The notes: a model not told the origin generated them from the sequence alone. Positions 32,089 to 41,666 are shown, numbered from the stretch's first letter. The stretch is DNA of 64,000 bases from an uncultured Spirochaetales bacterium (GCA_949283235.1 CASDRY010000038.1:20165-84164), one strand, 5' to 3'. A program made the numbers and translations.

Positions 32089-33437
32089 ACGAGAAAAACC
32101 TGACAAACGAGTGGTTCATCAATCGTCAGAATGACTTTGAGTCATCTGCTAGAAGCTATCCAAGGAAATTTCCATTTGCACTGAAAAGCGCTAAGGGATC
32201 ATGGATTGAGGATGTTGAGGGAAACAGATATCTGGATTTCCTCTGTGGAGCGGGAACTCTTGCTCTTGGTCATAACGATGACGAGGTAAACAAGGCTATG
32301 ATAGACCTCATCGCCTCGGGTGCTCCTCTTCATACCCTTGATCTCACAACACCTGTGAAAGACAAGTATGTAGAGACAATATTCTCCATACTTCCAGAGG
32401 AAATGCAGGGAAATGTCAAAATACAGTTCTGCTCTCCTTCCGGAACAGACGCAGTTGATGCTGCTATAAAGCTCTGCAAGACAGCTACAGGAAGAGGAAC
32501 TGTGATTGCTTTCAGTGGTGGTTACCATGGAATGGGTCATGGAGCGATGGCTCTTACAGGCAACCTCAATGCAAAGTCAAAGGTACAGAACCTGATGCCA
32601 GGTGTTCAGTTCATGCCATACCCCAATTCATATAGATGCCCGTTCGGTCTTGGCGGAGATGATGGTACAAAAGCAGCTTGCGCATATTTTGAACGCGCTC
32701 TTAAAGATCCAGAGAGCGGGATATCAAAACCAGCTGCGGTTATAATCGAACCGATTCAGGGTGAAGGCGGTGTTGTTCCAGCCCCTGCTCTCTTCCTGCA
32801 GACTGTACGCCGCGTTACAAAGGAACTCGATATCCCGATGATAGTCGATGAAATCCAGTGCGGAATCGGAAGAAGCGGCAATGTCTTTGCATTCGAGGAA
32901 AGCGGAATAATCCCTGATGTAATTCTCATGAGCAAGGCTATCGGAGGCTCTCAGCCTATGTCAGTGGTTGTATACAATAAAGCTCTCGACAAATGGACAG
33001 CTGGAGCTCATGCAGGTACTTTCAGGGGTAATCAGCTAGCGATGGCTGCGGGAACTGTCGTTCTTGAAAGAATCTCCAAGCCTGAATTCCTTGCTGAAGT
33101 CAGGAGAAAGGGAGAGAGAATACGCAAAGCTCTCGACAAGCTCAAGACAGAAGTCTCTATAATCGGTGATGTAAGAGGCCGTGGCCTTATGCAGGGCATC
33201 GAGTTCATAGATCCTAATGGAGAGAAAGATCTGATGGGACACCCAGAGCCTTCCGGAACAATCGCTGCAGATGTTCAGAGAAGATGCTTTGAGCATAAGC
33301 TTGTGATGGAGAAAGGCGGCAGGAATGGAAGTGTTATGAGATGTCTTTGTGCTCTTACCGTTACAGACGAAGAGATAGACACAATGCTTTCAATCTTCTC
33401 TGCAGTTGTTAAGGAAATAGATAGTGAACTTAAATAA
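32085..33437 (+). CDS. dat: L-2,4-diaminobutyrate:2-oxoglutarate aminotransferase
   Basis: Class III PLP aminotransferase. NRYLDFLCGAGTLALGHN at the N-terminus, SPSGTDAVDAAIKL, AFSGGYHGMGHGAMALTGN, IIEPIQGEGGVVPA, IVDEIQCGIGRSG and LMSKAIGGSQPMSVVVYN (PLP Lys) match the EctB/Dat family, which makes diaminobutyrate from aspartate semialdehyde. The pairing with a PLP decarboxylase fits Dat, as in the dat-ddc 1,3-diaminopropane pathway, rather than ectoine EctB. A TTG at 31998 opens the frame, but no ATG is available; GTG 32085 gives the family start, has AAGGG upstream and overlaps the leader stop. Length of 450 is normal. Confidence 0.85.
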   Translation: MNEKNLTNEWFINRQNDFESSARSYPRKFPFALKSAKGSWIEDVEGNRYLDFLCGAGTLALGHNDDEVNKAMIDLIASGAPLHTLDLTTPVKDKYVETIFSILPEEMQGNVKIQFCSPSGTDAVDAAIKLCKTATGRGTVIAFSGGYHGMGHGAMALTGNLNAKSKVQNLMPGVQFMPYPNSYRCPFGLGGDDGTKAACAYFERALKDPESGISKPAAVIIEPIQGEGGVVPAPALFLQTVRRVTKELDIPMIVDEIQCGIGRSGNVFAFEESGIIPDVILMSKAIGGSQPMSVVVYNKALDKWTAGAHAGTFRGNQLAMAAGTVVLERISKPEFLAEVRRKGERIRKALDKLKTEVSIIGDVRGRGLMQGIEFIDPNGEKDLMGHPEPSGTIAADVQRRCFEHKLVMEKGGRNGSVMRCLCALTVTDEEIDTMLSIFSAVVKEIDSELK

Positions 33438-34845
33438 CACAGTTCTTTCAGCGCACGATGAGGATAAGGCGGCTTATAGGGCCGCCATAATCTCCACAGC
33501 AGAGGCGATTCTCGATTCAATCACATCGGATGAAGCTTTTTCAGGAATCAATCCATATGAATTGAGAGAACGAATAGAGAAGCTTTCCCTATTACCGGAA
33601 CATGGAGATGGCTGGGAGGTGGTCCTTCAGTCAGTAAAGAAAGAGATACTCCCCCACATGCTTAGAACCTGGTCTCCTCTATACATGCCACACCTTCACT
33701 CCCCTGCTCTTATTGAGGCAATAGCCGCGGAGCTTATCATCTCGACATTCAACTCATCGATGGATAGCTGGGACCAGGGACCTGCGGCAACTGAGATAGA
33801 GGTTAAGGTAATCAAGGAGCTATGCTCTCTCTTTGGCTATACCGAAAACGGCGATGGAGTCTTCACATCAGGGGGAAGCCAGTCGAATATCTCGGCACTT
33901 GTTGCTGAAAGGGATAGATTCATCGAGAAGAAGCTTGGATGGGATGTGAAGAAGAAAGGTCTTCCTGATGATTTCAGGAAACTCAGGATCTATACATCTG
34001 AAATCTCCCACTTCTCCTTTGACAAGGGCTCTCATCTTATGGGACTTGGCTACGATGCTGTTGTAAAGCTTCCTGTGGATGAGTATGAGAGAATAGATAC
34101 AGAAAAGACTAGAAAGATAATAAAGGAAGACTATGAGAATGGTCTCTACCCATTCCTTATAGTTGCTACAATAGGCACTACGGATTTCGGTTCCATCGAT
34201 GATATCCAGAGTCTCAGAACTATAGCAGATGAGTTCGGAATGTTCCTTCACGCAGATGCAGCCTATGGCTCTGGCGCTATTCTCTCTTCCTATAAGGAAA
34301 GGATCGGAAACCTAGCGCTTGCAGATTCCATCACAGTGGATTTCCACAAGATGTTCCTTCTCCCTATAAGCGCATCAGCTCTTCTTGTTAAGGATGGCAC
34401 GATTCTGGATGCATTCCAGCTCCATGCAGATTACCTCAACAGAGAGGAAGATGAAGAAGATGGGTACATCAATCTTGTAGGAAAATCGATGCAGACAACC
34501 AGACGCTTCGATGCCTTAAAGGTCTATATCTCATTCAGGATGAGAGGACAGGATGGTTACAGGAAGATAATGGACACCGCGATAGGCAATGCTGATTATT
34601 TCTACAGAAGAATAAACGAAGATGAGAATTTCATTGCTCCTATCAAGCCTGAACTCAGTTCCGTTGTCTTTGCACTCAAAGGCGGGGATGAGAGAAACAA
34701 GAAGACAAGAAGGAGATTGCTATCTGAAGGAGTAGTAATCGGACAGACTGTCTTCAATGGACAGACAATGCTTAAATTCACTCTTCTCAATCCAGTGCTT
34801 ACTCATAAGCATATAGATGAGCTCATAGAGCGAATTAAGGCATGA
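33424..34845 (+). CDS. ddc: PLP-dependent L-2,4-diaminobutyrate decarboxylase
   Basis: Group II PLP decarboxylase fold (glutamate/tyrosine/diaminobutyrate type). Evidence: MPHLHSPALIEAIAAELIISTFNSSMDSWDQGPAAT-like substrate region (core NSSMDSWDQGPAATE), GVFTSGGSQSNISAL, HFSFDKGSHLMGLG, HADAAYGSG with the PLP-binding Asp, and the Schiff-base Lys in ITVDFHKMFLLP. It starts at a GTG overlapping the aminotransferase stop by 14 bases with AAGGAA upstream. Together the two genes predict diaminobutyrate to 1,3-diaminopropane, a polyamine or polyamine precursor. Another amino acid specificity within the group cannot be excluded. Confidence 0.82.
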   Translation: MNLNNTVLSAHDEDKAAYRAAIISTAEAILDSITSDEAFSGINPYELRERIEKLSLLPEHGDGWEVVLQSVKKEILPHMLRTWSPLYMPHLHSPALIEAIAAELIISTFNSSMDSWDQGPAATEIEVKVIKELCSLFGYTENGDGVFTSGGSQSNISALVAERDRFIEKKLGWDVKKKGLPDDFRKLRIYTSEISHFSFDKGSHLMGLGYDAVVKLPVDEYERIDTEKTRKIIKEDYENGLYPFLIVATIGTTDFGSIDDIQSLRTIADEFGMFLHADAAYGSGAILSSYKERIGNLALADSITVDFHKMFLLPISASALLVKDGTILDAFQLHADYLNREEDEEDGYINLVGKSMQTTRRFDALKVYISFRMRGQDGYRKIMDTAIGNADYFYRRINEDENFIAPIKPELSSVVFALKGGDERNKKTRRRLLSEGVVIGQTVFNGQTMLKFTLLNPVLTHKHIDELIERIKA

Positions 34846-34885
34846 AAAACATCCAATAGTATCCTATACTCTTTCTGGAGGAATC

Positions 34886-37156
34886 ATGATCCAGGAAGAG
34901 AAAGGATATTTCGTATTATCCACAGACAATAGCTCATATATTTTCCGTGTTCTGGGAACAGGACATCTAGACAATGTCTATTATGGTAAAAGACTTGATG
35001 ATCTTACAGGGATAGAGAGGTTATCAACATCGGGGAATCTCTTCCTCGCGACAATTCCATATTACGACGAAGAGCATCAGAATCTCTTTCCGGAAATCAT
35101 CCGCTCAGAGTACCCCACCCCGCTCAAAGGAGATGCAAGGGAAAGCGCTCTAGAGATAGAGGGAAAGAGAGGGATAGAGTCACTTACCCTTCTTTATGAT
35201 TCATACAGGATTTTCAAAGGAAAGGATTTCTCCTTCCCTGCTTTCGCCAATGCTGATGAGAAAACAGAGACGCTGGAAATTAAACTCAAGGATGAGCTTC
35301 TTCCGATAGAGGTGCTTCTCAGATATACAGTATATGAAGAGGAAGATGTAATCCTTCGCTCTGCCACCATCATCAATAGTACTGATAGTGCGATCAAACT
35401 TAGAAACGCAGCCTCGCTTTCTCTGGACCTGCCTTATGATGATTTCAATCTCCTAACCTATTCTGGTGCATGGGGAAGGGAAAGGCAGGAGGAAAGAAGG
35501 AAGCTTCTTTCAGGTATCGTTGTGAATGACAGCAAACTCGGTGTCACATCCAATGAGCATTCTCCTCTAGTCTTCCTTGAAAGGGAACTCACCGGGGAGG
35601 TCTATGGTTTTAACCTGATTTATTCTGGTAATCACAGGGAGACAGTGGAGGTATCACCATTTGGCAAGACAAGGGTAATTACAGGAATTAATCCCTGGCT
35701 TTTCGAGTGGAAGATGCAGAGCGGAGAGAGCTTCAATACCCCTGAGGCTATAATGACATATGGGGAGAAAATAGAGGATGCATCCCTTTCCTTCCATCAT
35801 TTCACAAACAAATACATCATCAGAGGGGAATGGCAATACAGGGAAAGACCAGTTCTGATAAACAGCTGGGAAGCTGTCTATTTCAATCTTGAAGAAGAGA
35901 AGCTTCTTGCACTTGCAGAGAAAGCATCAGAACTTGGATTTGAGCTTTTCGTGCTTGATGATGGCTGGTTCGGGTCAAGACGTAATGACAGAAGAGGTCT
36001 TGGAGATTGGTATGTTTCTCCTGAAGTATTCCCAGATGGTCTTGGCAGTTTTTCAGAGAAAATCCATAGCATGGGACTTATGTTCGGTCTCTGGATGGAA
36101 CCGGAGATGGTCAACCCAGACTCAGAACTTTACAGGAAGCATCCAGACTGGGTTATAGAAATTCCAGGGAGGAAAGCTGCCCTGACAAGGCATCAGGCAG
36201 TACTTGATATAACAAGGGAAGATGTCAGGGATTATCTCTACTCCTCCCTTGAAGCTGTCATATCATCAGCCAATGTCGATTACATCAAATGGGACATGAA
36301 CAGGACGATTACAGACCTCTTCTCTTCAAATCCATCATGCCATTCAAATGGAGAGCTTCAGCATCGCTATGTGCTGGGGCTTTATGAACTTGCGGGAAGA
36401 TTCACAGAACGATTTCCTGAAATACTCTTTGAAGGCTGCGCTTCGGGAGGAAACAGATACGACCTGGGAATGCTTTCGTTTATGCCACAGATATGGACCA
36501 GTGATAACACTGACCTCTATCAGAGGATGACAATAGAAGCTGGTACACTCAGGGGTTTTCCTCAGTCAGCAATGGGAGCGCATGTCTCCGCCTCCCCAGG
36601 GCATCAGAGCCTTAGAACAAGTCTTATTGAAAACAGATTCGATGTTGCTGCATTCGGTTCACTTGGCTATGAACTGGATCTGACAAAACTCTCAGAACTC
36701 GATCAGGAAGCTATCAGGAATGAGATTGCATTCTACAAAAAGTATAGAAAGATTTTCCAGTTCGGAGATTTCAGACCACTTTCCTCTTCGGATCCTGAAC
36801 TAGTCTTCTGGTCAGTCACAGATGGGAAGACAACAATTGTAATGGAGTTCATCAAGCGTATGCTTCCTAATACAGGAAAGTGCGACAGACTCATCATTCC
36901 TTTCCTCTCGAGCGATAAGCATTACAGGATAACAAACAGAAGAATAATAATCCCGAAAGAATTCTTCGGTGATTTATGGCCTCAGTGGAACAAGGAAGAG
37001 AATGAAGTTTTTGAATGTGTTGTCTCAGGAGATATCCTTTCTAAAGCTGGCATACTTCTCCCACCCCGCTTCATGGGCAATGGTCTGCAAAGTTCAATAA
37101 GCCCTGTCAGCGATAACGGGACAAGGATGTACATCATAGAAGAAGCGCAGGATTAA
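34886..37156 (+). CDS. Alpha-galactosidase (GH36)
   Basis: Retaining GH36 enzyme releasing alpha-linked galactose from melibiose, raffinose or galactomannan. The nucleophile lies in YIKWDMNRTITD, and the acid/base Asp in IWTSDNTDLYQRM; FVLDDGWFG, GLWMEPEMVNPDS, FEGCASGGNRYDLGML and GAHVSASPGHQ are further family sequences. The 756-residue, three-part organisation (N-terminal beta domain, barrel, C-terminal beta domain) fits bacterial GH36 class I/II. No signal peptide, so cytoplasmic. TATACT and GGAGG precede the ATG. Released galactose could feed galK at 4.9 kb. No adjacent transporter is visible. Confidence 0.92.
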   Translation: MIQEEKGYFVLSTDNSSYIFRVLGTGHLDNVYYGKRLDDLTGIERLSTSGNLFLATIPYYDEEHQNLFPEIIRSEYPTPLKGDARESALEIEGKRGIESLTLLYDSYRIFKGKDFSFPAFANADEKTETLEIKLKDELLPIEVLLRYTVYEEEDVILRSATIINSTDSAIKLRNAASLSLDLPYDDFNLLTYSGAWGRERQEERRKLLSGIVVNDSKLGVTSNEHSPLVFLERELTGEVYGFNLIYSGNHRETVEVSPFGKTRVITGINPWLFEWKMQSGESFNTPEAIMTYGEKIEDASLSFHHFTNKYIIRGEWQYRERPVLINSWEAVYFNLEEEKLLALAEKASELGFELFVLDDGWFGSRRNDRRGLGDWYVSPEVFPDGLGSFSEKIHSMGLMFGLWMEPEMVNPDSELYRKHPDWVIEIPGRKAALTRHQAVLDITREDVRDYLYSSLEAVISSANVDYIKWDMNRTITDLFSSNPSCHSNGELQHRYVLGLYELAGRFTERFPEILFEGCASGGNRYDLGMLSFMPQIWTSDNTDLYQRMTIEAGTLRGFPQSAMGAHVSASPGHQSLRTSLIENRFDVAAFGSLGYELDLTKLSELDQEAIRNEIAFYKKYRKIFQFGDFRPLSSSDPELVFWSVTDGKTTIVMEFIKRMLPNTGKCDRLIIPFLSSDKHYRITNRRIIIPKEFFGDLWPQWNKEENEVFECVVSGDILSKAGILLPPRFMGNGLQSSISPVSDNGTRMYIIEEAQD

Positions 37157-37424
37157 GGGGGCAATGACTTTGATTATTTCTAAACAAATACCTCAACCTT
37201 CGTTCATGAAAAAAATGATAGGTACTATCTCAGGAAGGCATCACATTCGGAAAGCTTGAGCCAAATGAAGAGAGGATGCATACTGAAGGGATTAATTGCC
37301 TTTTACATATTTTATGAAATTGTATTTCAAAAAATGAGAAAATTTCTCAAAATATTCGACATATTTTCAATTTTGCTATAATATAAGTATGTAATTTTGA
37401 GATAATTTCGAATATGAGGTAAGC
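37157..37424 (+). promoter_or_regulatory. AT-rich regulatory region of the RloA/RloB-type pair
   Basis: This gap has two small palindromes, TGAAAT-tgt-ATTTCA (37315-37329) and the perfect TGAGAAA-A-TTTCTCA (37335-37349), just before an extended -10 promoter TGC-TATAAT at 37374-37382. The leader then carries GAGGT before ATG 37425. The palindromes are candidate operators. Confidence 0.5.
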
Positions 37425-38678
37425 ATGCTCTGTCAATTCTCGTTCAAAAACTTCAAATCATTCAAAGATGAAGCTTTTCTTGACTTATATGCCGAATCGA
37501 TTTCAGAAATGAAAAATACTCTGATTGTCGATTCTGATAAGCAGAAATTTCTTCCTGTAATTTCCATTTATGGTCCAAATGGGGGTGGAAAATCTACAGT
37601 ACTTGAAGCCATTGATCACATCAGGAGAAGAATATATTTACCATTTATGATGCTACAACAACCTGCTTCCGACTCATATTTTCAAGAAAGCAGGAATGTA
37701 TTCATGCATGATGCACAGAATATTCTGAGTAAAGAGATTTATTTCAAATTCGATTCTAACAGCTTAGATTCTCCGACAGAATTTGAACTACTTTTCCGTA
37801 ATAATGGAACAGAATACAAATATGAGCTTTCAACACACAAAGGGAATATTATTCATGAGAATCTATATTGCAAGAGCATTGGCAAACAGAATGCAAGGCT
37901 GCTTTTTGAACGATCTGATTCTAAAATAAACACAGGGAAAGAGCTGGAAAAACTACCTCTGGATAAAGTAAAGAGCACATTGCCTCTTCTTTCATACATA
38001 GCTGCGACATATGATATTCCAATAATTAATGACGCTATTATGTGGTTTGGCTCAATAGTCGTATTCAATTATAACGACCCTGCACTTGATAGACTGATTC
38101 AGATTCCTGATGACAGAAATCTGCAGAATAAGATACTTTCATTTCTCCAGGATATAGACATCAGCATCACTGGAATTCATTTGGAAAGAGATGATAACGG
38201 CAGAATAAGCAGGATATATACATCACATACTATAAATGGAATTGATTACAGGCTTTCAATCGAGGATGAATCGAGTGGAACAAAAAAATTATTCAGCTGC
38301 ATTTTATGGATTATTGAAAGCCTTACCGAAGGCCGTCTCCTTATTGCAGACGAGCTTGATGCAAAACTTCATCCGAAAATCATGAGATATATCATTGAGC
38401 TCTTCAAAAATAAAGAAAGCAATCCTAATGGAGCCCAGCTGATACTTACTTCCCATGATATGGTAAATATGAATCCAGATGTATTCAGAAGAGATGAAAT
38501 CTGGTTCTGCTCTCAGGGTCTAGATCATTCTTCTGCTCTCTATTCCCTTGTTTCATTCAATATTGATGGACACAAAGTAAGAAAAGATGAAATTTACAGT
38601 AAAAGATATCTTGAGGGGAAGTATGGAGCCGACCCTTATATTGACAATGGATTAAAATGGTTGCAGGGGGAAATATGA
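37425..38678 (+). CDS. AAA15/RloA-type ATPase
   Basis: SMC/ABC-like ATPase of the AAA15 (AAA_21) group. SFKNFKSFKDE is the typical N-terminal strand, Walker A is YGPNGGGKSTVLEAI, an ABC-like signature lies in EDESSGTKKLFS, Walker B is LLIADELDAKLHP, and the His-switch region is LILTSHDMVNM. Such ATPases are the first gene of RloA/RloB and AbiL-like pairs associated with phage defence. Length of 417 is normal. It ends ATGA-coupled to the next gene. Base composition is visibly lower in G and C than the flanking genes, which suggests acquisition. Confidence 0.82.
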   Translation: MLCQFSFKNFKSFKDEAFLDLYAESISEMKNTLIVDSDKQKFLPVISIYGPNGGGKSTVLEAIDHIRRRIYLPFMMLQQPASDSYFQESRNVFMHDAQNILSKEIYFKFDSNSLDSPTEFELLFRNNGTEYKYELSTHKGNIIHENLYCKSIGKQNARLLFERSDSKINTGKELEKLPLDKVKSTLPLLSYIAATYDIPIINDAIMWFGSIVVFNYNDPALDRLIQIPDDRNLQNKILSFLQDIDISITGIHLERDDNGRISRIYTSHTINGIDYRLSIEDESSGTKKLFSCILWIIESLTEGRLLIADELDAKLHPKIMRYIIELFKNKESNPNGAQLILTSHDMVNMNPDVFRRDEIWFCSQGLDHSSALYSLVSFNIDGHKVRKDEIYSKRYLEGKYGADPYIDNGLKWLQGEI

Positions 38679-39352
38679 AAAGAGGTGATTCAAATCAAAG
38701 ACAAAATCTTCTGAATGCAAAGATGATGAAGAAGAATAAAGAGATAATAGGAGCATTACCACCCTTCATGTTCATAGTCACAGAAGGAACTGCAACAGAA
38801 ACGAACTATATAGAAGGCTTTGCAGCGAAAATAAACAAACGATACGGCAAATATTCAAAACATAAAAGAATCGAAATAAAGGGATTAGGAAAAAGTTGTC
38901 TTCGTCTTCTGGAAGAAGCAGATAATACTGTAAAGAGAATATGTCCACAAGCAGAGGTTATATGGCTGGTCTATGACAAAGATGATTTTGCAGCTGACTC
39001 TTTTGACAACACGCAATATAGTGCAGAAAATCGAAAAAGCAAGAGGAAATATAAAGTAGCCTGGTCGAATGAATGCATAGAATTATGGTTTCTTCTCCAC
39101 TTTTCAGACGTTATACCAAAAGGGGGAAGAAAAGATTATATCCAGAAACTTGAATCATATTGCCATTATTCAAAGACTGACAAGAATATATTCAGCTTGC
39201 TGTACCCTATGACGCAAACAGCCATTACCAGAGCCAAAAGACTTTATGATTCGTATCCAAAGAATTATTCCCCATCGAAGATGTACCCAGCAACCAGAGT
39301 TCACGAAATGGTAGAAGAACTCATGAAATACTGTGGCACGACAAACTGCTAA
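38675..39352 (+). CDS. RloB-like protein (TOPRIM-like fold)
   Basis: RloB domain protein. FMFIVTEGTATETNYIEGF resembles the TOPRIM strand-Glu start, EVIWLVYDKDDFAADSFD supplies the Asp-rich motif, and AWSNECIELWFLLHF is the most conserved RloB segment. This is a likely nuclease-type effector for the upstream AAA15 ATPase. The frame can extend to 38657, but ATG 38675 follows AGGGGG and overlaps the ATPase stop as ATGA. The C-terminal end overlaps the convergent MATE gene by four bases. A defence role is inferred from the gene pair. Confidence 0.82.
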   Translation: MKRGDSNQRQNLLNAKMMKKNKEIIGALPPFMFIVTEGTATETNYIEGFAAKINKRYGKYSKHKRIEIKGLGKSCLRLLEEADNTVKRICPQAEVIWLVYDKDDFAADSFDNTQYSAENRKSKRKYKVAWSNECIELWFLLHFSDVIPKGGRKDYIQKLESYCHYSKTDKNIFSLLYPMTQTAITRAKRLYDSYPKNYSPSKMYPATRVHEMVEELMKYCGTTNC

Positions 39353-40692
39353 GCCTTTCTCAGCCATCTTCCTCGGATTATGAGAAAAAGGAAGATGGAT
39401 GCTGATATAAGCCAAGTCAGTGGATAGGCTATGTAAATGAGCATTATGTCATGAGAGAAGTGAAGAGCGATGCTGACGAATATCACTCTGATAATACACC
39501 ATGCTCCAAGGAGTACGAACATTGGAATAAATGCCTTCCCTGCTCCTCTCAGAACGCCCGCGCTTGCATGCGATATTGCAGGAAGGAAATAGAAAAAAGC
39601 TTCAAGTCTTGCCTGTCTGACACCAAACTCTATTACCTCCGGATCCGATGAAAAGAGTGAAACCAGCAATGGAGCTATGAGGAAAAGAAGTATACCTACA
39701 ATCTCTCCTGAGACTATATCCATTACCATGCCTTCCATTACACCTTTCCTGGTTCTCTGAAGATTCCCGCTACCCATAGTCTGAGCAACAAAAGTAGTCA
39801 AGGAGAGGGCAAATGTGGTTATCGGGAGAAGTACAAACCCCTCAATTTTCCCATAAACACCAAATCCCGCGATAGCTGCAGCTGAGAATGTATTCACAGA
39901 GGCCTGCACTACTGTGTTTGCCAGTCCTATAATCGAATTCTGAAGCCCTGCGGGGAGTCCATAGCTTATAATTCCCCTCAACTCCCTCTTATGAATCCTG
40001 ATTCGCCTTAATCTTACCTCTATTCCCCCTTCTCCTCTAAAAAGGCGTATAAAGCACAATAAAGAGCTTACAGCCTGTGAAATGATAGTCGCAGCCGCAG
40101 CAGAACCAACTCCCATACCGAAGCCAGCGATGAAAAGAAGGTCAAGAAAGATATTTATCAGAGATGAAATGATAAGATAATAAAGCGGGTGACGGCTGTC
40201 TCCCAATGCATTCATTATACCCATCAGGATGTTATACATGACTGAGAAAAAGATACCTGCAGAGTATATCCTGAAATAATCAGAACTCAGAGGCAGGATA
40301 TCCTCCGGTGTGGATATCCATCTCAGTATTGAGGGTGTGAAAATTACGGCAAAGGCTGTGAGTACTATGCCTGCAATTATTCCGAATGCGATATCAGAAT
40401 AGATAGCTCTTTCAAGCCTCTCCTTATCTTTCGCTCCGAAAGCATGGGAAATAACTACCCCCGCTCCTACAGCTAGACCATTGAAGAAGCCTACCATCAT
40501 GAAAATCAGAGAGCTGGATGAAGAGACAGCAGCAAGAGCTTCCGAACCAAGAAAGTTGCCTACAATCAGTGTATCAGCTGCGTTATAGAGCTGCTGAAAG
40601 AGATTTCCTAAGAAAAGAGGAAGCGCAAACGCTACGATCTTCTTTGAGATCGATCCTGTAGAGAAATCGACAAGCCCTCTTTCCTCACTCAT
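39349..40692 (-). CDS. MATE family exporter (copy 3)
   Basis: Twelve-helix MATE antiporter. The N-terminal FALPLFLGNLFQQLYNAADTLIVGNFLG, given as its core LGNLFQQLYNAADTLIVG, and ISYGLPAGLQNSIIGLANTVVQA in the middle are standard for the DinF-like subgroup. Length of 447 is normal. On the minus strand TTGCAG-16-TATAAT ends eight bases before the ATG with no usable Shine-Dalgarno sequence, so it is another leaderless candidate. It is divergent from the hydroxyacid dehydrogenase and convergent with rloB-like. Substrate unknown. Confidence 0.88.
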   Translation of the reverse strand: MSEERGLVDFSTGSISKKIVAFALPLFLGNLFQQLYNAADTLIVGNFLGSEALAAVSSSSSLIFMMVGFFNGLAVGAGVVISHAFGAKDKERLERAIYSDIAFGIIAGIVLTAFAVIFTPSILRWISTPEDILPLSSDYFRIYSAGIFFSVMYNILMGIMNALGDSRHPLYYLIISSLINIFLDLLFIAGFGMGVGSAAAATIISQAVSSLLCFIRLFRGEGGIEVRLRRIRIHKRELRGIISYGLPAGLQNSIIGLANTVVQASVNTFSAAAIAGFGVYGKIEGFVLLPITTFALSLTTFVAQTMGSGNLQRTRKGVMEGMVMDIVSGEIVGILLFLIAPLLVSLFSSDPEVIEFGVRQARLEAFFYFLPAISHASAGVLRGAGKAFIPMFVLLGAWCIIRVIFVSIALHFSHDIMLIYIAYPLTWLISASIFLFLIIRGRWLRKA

Positions 40693-40700
40693 GCCTTGGG

Positions 40701-40728
40701 ATTATATCAAAGGAGCGAATAACTGCAA
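40701..40728 (-). promoter_or_regulatory. Putative leaderless promoter of MATE exporter 3
   Basis: On the minus strand TTGCAG (40723-40728), 16-base spacer and a consensus TATAAT (40701-40706) end eight bases before ATG 40692. Confidence 0.6.
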
Positions 40729-40743
40729 TACTTACCTGCCCTA

Positions 40744-40772
40744 TTCTGATAATCATCAATTGATGCTAGAAT
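40744..40772 (+). promoter_or_regulatory. Putative leaderless promoter of the hydroxyacid dehydrogenase
   Basis: TTCTGA (40744-40749), 17-base spacer and TAGAAT (40767-40772) with extended TGC end six bases before ATG 40779. Confidence 0.55.
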
Positions 40773-40778
40773 CTCAGC

Positions 40779-41666
40779 ATGGGAAAGAAAATAGGATTCA
40801 TAGGACTTGGTGTTATGGGAGTCTCGATGGCGTCGAGGCTTATCGACTCGGGCTATGAGCTATATATCTACAACAGGACAAAAGCCAAGGGCGATCTGCT
40901 TGTTGCAAAAGGTGCTCACTGGTGTGATACCCCGCGCTCAGTTGCAGAGAATGCGGAGATAACATTCACAATTGTCGGTTTTCCAAAGGATGTCGAGGAA
41001 GTATATCTCGGAAAGAACGGAATCGTAGAGGGCGCAGGAAAAGAAAAGATCTTCTGCGACATGACAACAACAAAACCCTCTCTCGATATGCAGATAGCTG
41101 AAGAGCTTAAGAAAAAGGGTGCGGAAATGGCAGATGCTCCTGTATCTGGCGGAGACACCGGAGCAAAGAATGGAACGCTGTCAATAATGGTTGGAGCAAG
41201 TGAAAGCGTCTTCGAAAAACTCCTTCCTCTCTTCCAGGTAATGGGAAAGAACATAACGCTGATGGGAGAAGTCGGAGCTGGACAGAACACGAAGATGGCT
41301 AACCAGATCGTAATTGCAGGAACCATGTGCGGAGTATCTGAAGCGCTTGTCTATGGAGCTAAAGCAGGACTCGATCTTGAGAGAATGGTTCAGACGATTT
41401 CAAAGGGAGCTGCCGGGTGCTGGACTCTCGATAATCTTGCTCCCCGTGTACTCAAAGGAGATTATGAACCAGGCTTTATGGTAGATCACTTCATAAAGGA
41501 TATGGGAATAGCACTGGAAGAAGCGGAAAAGATGGAACTGCCTCTTCCTTCCCTTGCACTGACAAAACAGCTATACCTTGCGATTAAAGCACAAGGCATG
41601 GGCAAGAAGGGAACACAGGTTCTTGTTAAGGCCATCGAAGCACTTGCGGGAAAGGAGATTCTATGA
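40779..41666 (+). CDS. 3-hydroxyisobutyrate dehydrogenase-family oxidoreductase
   Basis: Beta-hydroxyacid dehydrogenase with NAD(P)-binding Rossmann start KIGFIGLGVMGVSMASRL, the substrate motif DAPVSGGDTGAKNGTLSIMVG, the catalytic-Lys region GAGQNTKMANQIVIAG and a C-terminal KDMGIALEEA. This family includes tartronate semialdehyde reductase, 3-hydroxyisobutyrate and glyoxylate/succinic-semialdehyde reductases; sequence by eye does not decide between them. Length of 295 is normal. Its stop overlaps the citrate synthase start as ATGA, so a link to organic-acid metabolism is likely. No ribosome binding site is seen and a -10 box lies six bases upstream. Confidence 0.83.
   Translation: MGKKIGFIGLGVMGVSMASRLIDSGYELYIYNRTKAKGDLLVAKGAHWCDTPRSVAENAEITFTIVGFPKDVEEVYLGKNGIVEGAGKEKIFCDMTTTKPSLDMQIAEELKKKGAEMADAPVSGGDTGAKNGTLSIMVGASESVFEKLLPLFQVMGKNITLMGEVGAGQNTKMANQIVIAGTMCGVSEALVYGAKAGLDLERMVQTISKGAAGCWTLDNLAPRVLKGDYEPGFMVDHFIKDMGIALEEAEKMELPLPSLALTKQLYLAIKAQGMGKKGTQVLVKAIEALAGKEIL

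Noticed and set aside
33036..33296. Minus-strand frame inside the aminotransferase gene
   Set aside because: Shadow of a strong gene; no start signals and no family pattern. Similar shadows elsewhere were left out.
32085..33437. Ectoine pathway EctB
   Set aside because: No ectA or ectC is adjacent; the overlapping PLP decarboxylase points to the diaminopropane pathway instead.
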